Positions 62,092-64,000 of a stretch of 64,000 nt of DNA are shown in pieces (the first letter of the stretch is position 1; each line of letters starts with the position of its first letter). The position numbers and the translations under genes were made by a program. The stretch spans positions 1-64,000 of the forward strand of contig NZ_BSFC01000008.1 in assembly GCF_027922145.1 (NCBI RefSeq). Direction: 5' to 3'. The notes under the pieces are model-generated. The model was not told the DNA's origin. It searched no databases and worked only from the letters and a program-made list of their open reading frames with translations. Source of the stretch: Novosphingobium resinovorum (GTDB taxonomy: Bacteria > Pseudomonadota > Alphaproteobacteria > Sphingomonadales > Sphingomonadaceae).

Positions 62092-62982
62092 TTGGATATT
62101 TTCAGACAGGATGCACTGGCCGGGAAGGCCATTCTAGTGACGGGTGGCGGCAGCGGCCTTGGCCGGGAGATCGCCCGCAGCCTCAGCGCGCGCGGCGCAG
62201 TGGTGCATATCTGCGGCCGCCGCCAGGCGCTGCTGGACGAAACGGCCGCCGAAATTTCGGCGGCGACCGGCGGCGCGGTCCATGCTCACGCCTGCGACAT
62301 CCGAGATGCCGATGCGGTGGACGCGATGGTCGAGGCGATCTGGCAGACGGGCCCGCTTTCCGGCCTGTTCAACAACGCCGCCGCCAACTTCATCGCACCG
62401 ACCAAGGACCTGAGCGCCCGGGGCTTCCGCGCGGTGACCTCGACAGTGATCGACGGCACGTTCTACACCACGCTGTCGTGCGGCAAGCGCTGGATTCGCG
62501 ACGGGATCGCAGGCGCGGTCGTCTCCAACCTGACGACCTGGGTATGGACCGGATCGGCCTTCGTGGTGCCGTCCGCCATGGGCAAGACCGCGATCGACGC
62601 GATGACCAAGTCGCTGGCGGTGGAATGGGGCCCTTACGGCATCCGCCTCAACGCCGTGGCCCCCGGCCCCTTCCCCACCGAAGGCGCCTGGGAAAAGCTG
62701 AACCCGATCCCGGACACGCAAAGCTCGGCCACCAATTGCGAGACGGTGCCGCTGCGCCGCTTCGGTGACATGCCCGAACTGTGCAACCTGATTACCTTCC
62801 TGTTGTCGGATGGGTGCAATTACCTGACGGGGCAGACCATCGCGATCGACGGCGCGCAGCATCTCGCCGGTCCCGGCACGTTCGCCGATCTCACCAACCT
62901 GACCGGCGAGCAGTGGGACGCAGCGCGCGCCGCGATCGCAGGTTCGGTCGCCAAGGAAAAAGCCCAACGGGGGAGCAACTGA
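62092..62982 (+). CDS. SDR of the 2,4-dienoyl-CoA reductase type
   Basis: 296 aa. TGGGSGLGREIARSLSARGA, CGRR and the C-terminal TKSLAVEWGPYGIRLNAVAPGPFPTEGAWEKL closely follow the peroxisomal/mitochondrial 2,4-dienoyl-CoA reductase group. In that group the usual YxxxK tyrosine is absent (here PSAMGK), as expected. It should reduce a dienoyl-CoA with NADPH during degradation of unsaturated acyl chains. TTG 62092 is chosen because GGGAGCAGGA stands just upstream. The ATG at 61831 would lie inside the opposite gene. Confidence 0.85.
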   Translation: MDIFRQDALAGKAILVTGGGSGLGREIARSLSARGAVVHICGRRQALLDETAAEISAATGGAVHAHACDIRDADAVDAMVEAIWQTGPLSGLFNNAAANFIAPTKDLSARGFRAVTSTVIDGTFYTTLSCGKRWIRDGIAGAVVSNLTTWVWTGSAFVVPSAMGKTAIDAMTKSLAVEWGPYGIRLNAVAPGPFPTEGAWEKLNPIPDTQSSATNCETVPLRRFGDMPELCNLITFLLSDGCNYLTGQTIAIDGAQHLAGPGTFADLTNLTGEQWDAARAAIAGSVAKEKAQRGSN

Positions 62983-62985
62983 GCC

Positions 62986-64000
62986 ATGATCGAAAGATCC
63001 CTCTTCCAGCCCGAACACGAAATGTGGCGCGACACTGTCCGCAAGTTCATCGAGAAGGAAATCGTCCCCTTCCACGACCAGTGGGAAAAGGACGGCATCG
63101 TCCCGCGCGAGGTATGGCTCAAGGCCGGTGAGGCCGGGATGCTGTGCTGCACGGTTCCCGAGGAATACGGCGGCATCGGCGCGGATTATCTCTACGACGT
63201 CATCGTCTTCGAGGAATTGTGGCGCGCGGGCACGAGCGGCCCGGGCTTCCTGATCCACACCGACCTCGTCGCCTCCTACATCCTCGCCTTCGGGACCGAG
63301 GAGCAGAAGCGCCAGTGGCTTCCCAAGATGGTCAGCGGCGAGGCGATCGGCTCGCTCGGCATGACCGAGCCGCACGCGGGCAGCGATCTCAAGGCGATCC
63401 GCACCCGCGCCGAGCGCGACGGCGACGATTTCGTCATCAACGGGCAGAAGGTGTTCATCTCGAACGGCCAGCTCTGCGACGTGATCGTGCTGGCCACCAA
63501 GACCGACAGCGCCGCCGGGGCCAAGGGCACCTCGCTGTTCCTCGTCGATGCCAGCCTCCCCGGTTTCAACCGAGGGCAGAACCTCGACAAGCTCGGCATG
63601 AAGGCGCAGGACACCTCGGAACTGTTCTTCGACAACCTGCGCGTGCCTGCCAGCGCAATGCTGGGCGAGGAAGGTCAGGGCTTCGCGCTGATGATGACGA
63701 AGCTGTCGCAGGAACGGCTCGCCCAGGCGATCCGCTCGGCGACCGTGACCGAAACCGTCATCGAATGGACGGTGGACTATACCGCCGAGCGCAAGGCCTT
63801 CGGCCAGACCATCGGGGATTTCCAGAACACCCAGTTCGTGCTGGCCGACCTCAAGGCACGCGCGGTGATGGCGCGGGTCTTCACCGACAAGTGCATCGAC
63901 CTGTTCATGAAGGGCGAGCTTGATCCGGTCGATGCCGCGATGGCCAAGATGACCACCTCGGAACTGCACTGCGAAACGGTCGACAAGTGCCTGCAATTGT
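62986..64000 (+). CDS. Acyl-CoA dehydrogenase (3' end beyond window)
   Basis: The first 338 residues are visible. MTEPHAGSDLKAIRT, NGQKVFISNGQ, LFLVDAS and SQERLAQAIRS, then ERKAFGQTIGDFQNTQF, mark a long-chain/isovaleryl-type enzyme with the catalytic Glu in SQERL. It is related to the protein at 5335 (similar N-terminus and SELFF block). ATG 62986 lies 3 bp after the SDR stop, so both form one transcript divergent from the beta-oxidation operon. The C-terminal end is cut off by the window. Confidence 0.9.
   Translation, partial: MIERSLFQPEHEMWRDTVRKFIEKEIVPFHDQWEKDGIVPREVWLKAGEAGMLCCTVPEEYGGIGADYLYDVIVFEELWRAGTSGPGFLIHTDLVASYILAFGTEEQKRQWLPKMVSGEAIGSLGMTEPHAGSDLKAIRTRAERDGDDFVINGQKVFISNGQLCDVIVLATKTDSAAGAKGTSLFLVDASLPGFNRGQNLDKLGMKAQDTSELFFDNLRVPASAMLGEEGQGFALMMTKLSQERLAQAIRSATVTETVIEWTVDYTAERKAFGQTIGDFQNTQFVLADLKARAVMARVFTDKCIDLFMKGELDPVDAAMAKMTTSELHCETVDKCLQL

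Overview
This is a high-GC window with no rRNA, tRNA, CRISPR array, phage or transposase gene. It is almost wall-to-wall catabolic genes in tightly coupled operons (ATGA/GTGA overlaps are the norm). Three full TonB-dependent receptors plus the tail of a fourth, XylM-type membrane hydroxylases, Rieske and meta-cleavage enzymes, and REP-type hairpins near 6.5, 19.1, 21.2 and 27.3 kb suggest a sphingomonad (Novosphingobium/Sphingobium-like) alphaproteobacterium. That assignment is inferred from style, not from a marker gene.

Layout. 0-1.4 kb: the tail of an unknown gene, a histone-deacetylase-fold protein and a possible gene remnant. 1.5-5.1 kb: an IclR regulator divergent from the lower meta pathway (hydratase, acylating acetaldehyde dehydrogenase, aldolase), closed by a terminator and a run of small hairpins. 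5.3-12.4 kb: an acyl-CoA dehydrogenase, then on the minus strand a class II aldolase-like protein, a TonB receptor, a GntR regulator, a CrtC-like protein and a kinase-like protein. 12.5-19.1 kb: Rieske dioxygenase alpha and beta, extradiol dioxygenase, two SDR/hydrolase steps, an acyl-CoA ligase and a TetR regulator. 19.1-21.3 kb: a MerR/XylM pair between two REP hairpins. 21.3-28.5 kb: a phosphatase, a kinase/helical/CrtC-like module, a TonB receptor and a second XylM. 28.8-38 kb: an SDR, then a minus-strand operon headed by a TetR gene with three kinase-like proteins, three small helical proteins, one CrtC-like protein, an enoyl-CoA hydratase-like protein and a flavodoxin-fold reductase. 38.2-45.3 kb: XylC-like aldehyde dehydrogenase, XylA-like reductase, a large TonB receptor, and a membrane protein with NorE/NorF-like partners. 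45.4-50.2 kb: enoyl-CoA isomerase-like protein, CoA ligase, old yellow enzyme, and a regulator with two TetR units. 50.5-53.7 kb: another CrtC-like/kinase/helical module ending in a receptor remnant and an ABM-domain protein. 53.7-64 kb: a minus-strand side-chain beta-oxidation operon, divergent from an SDR and an acyl-CoA dehydrogenase cut by the window end.

How it may fit together (inference). TonB receptors import a hydrophobic substrate. XylM/XylA hydroxylate a methyl group, and an SDR and the XylC-like dehydrogenase carry it to a carboxylate. The Rieske dioxygenase, dihydrodiol dehydrogenase, extradiol dioxygenase, possible class II aldolase-type decarboxylase and hydrolase open the ring. 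The hydratase/aldolase/dehydrogenase trio yields pyruvate and acetyl-CoA, and the CoA ligases and beta-oxidation operon handle the released branched acid or side chain. p-Cymene/p-cumate degradation is the closest described logic, but the substrate is not proven.

The most novel-looking part is a recurring module: an APH-fold kinase-like protein, a roughly 170-residue helical protein of unknown function, and a CrtC/AttH-like protein. It occurs in full or in part at four loci. A second original signal is a 19-nt palindrome, TGCGT-N9-ACGCA, at or near three divergent promoters that serve the scattered XylM and XylA genes.
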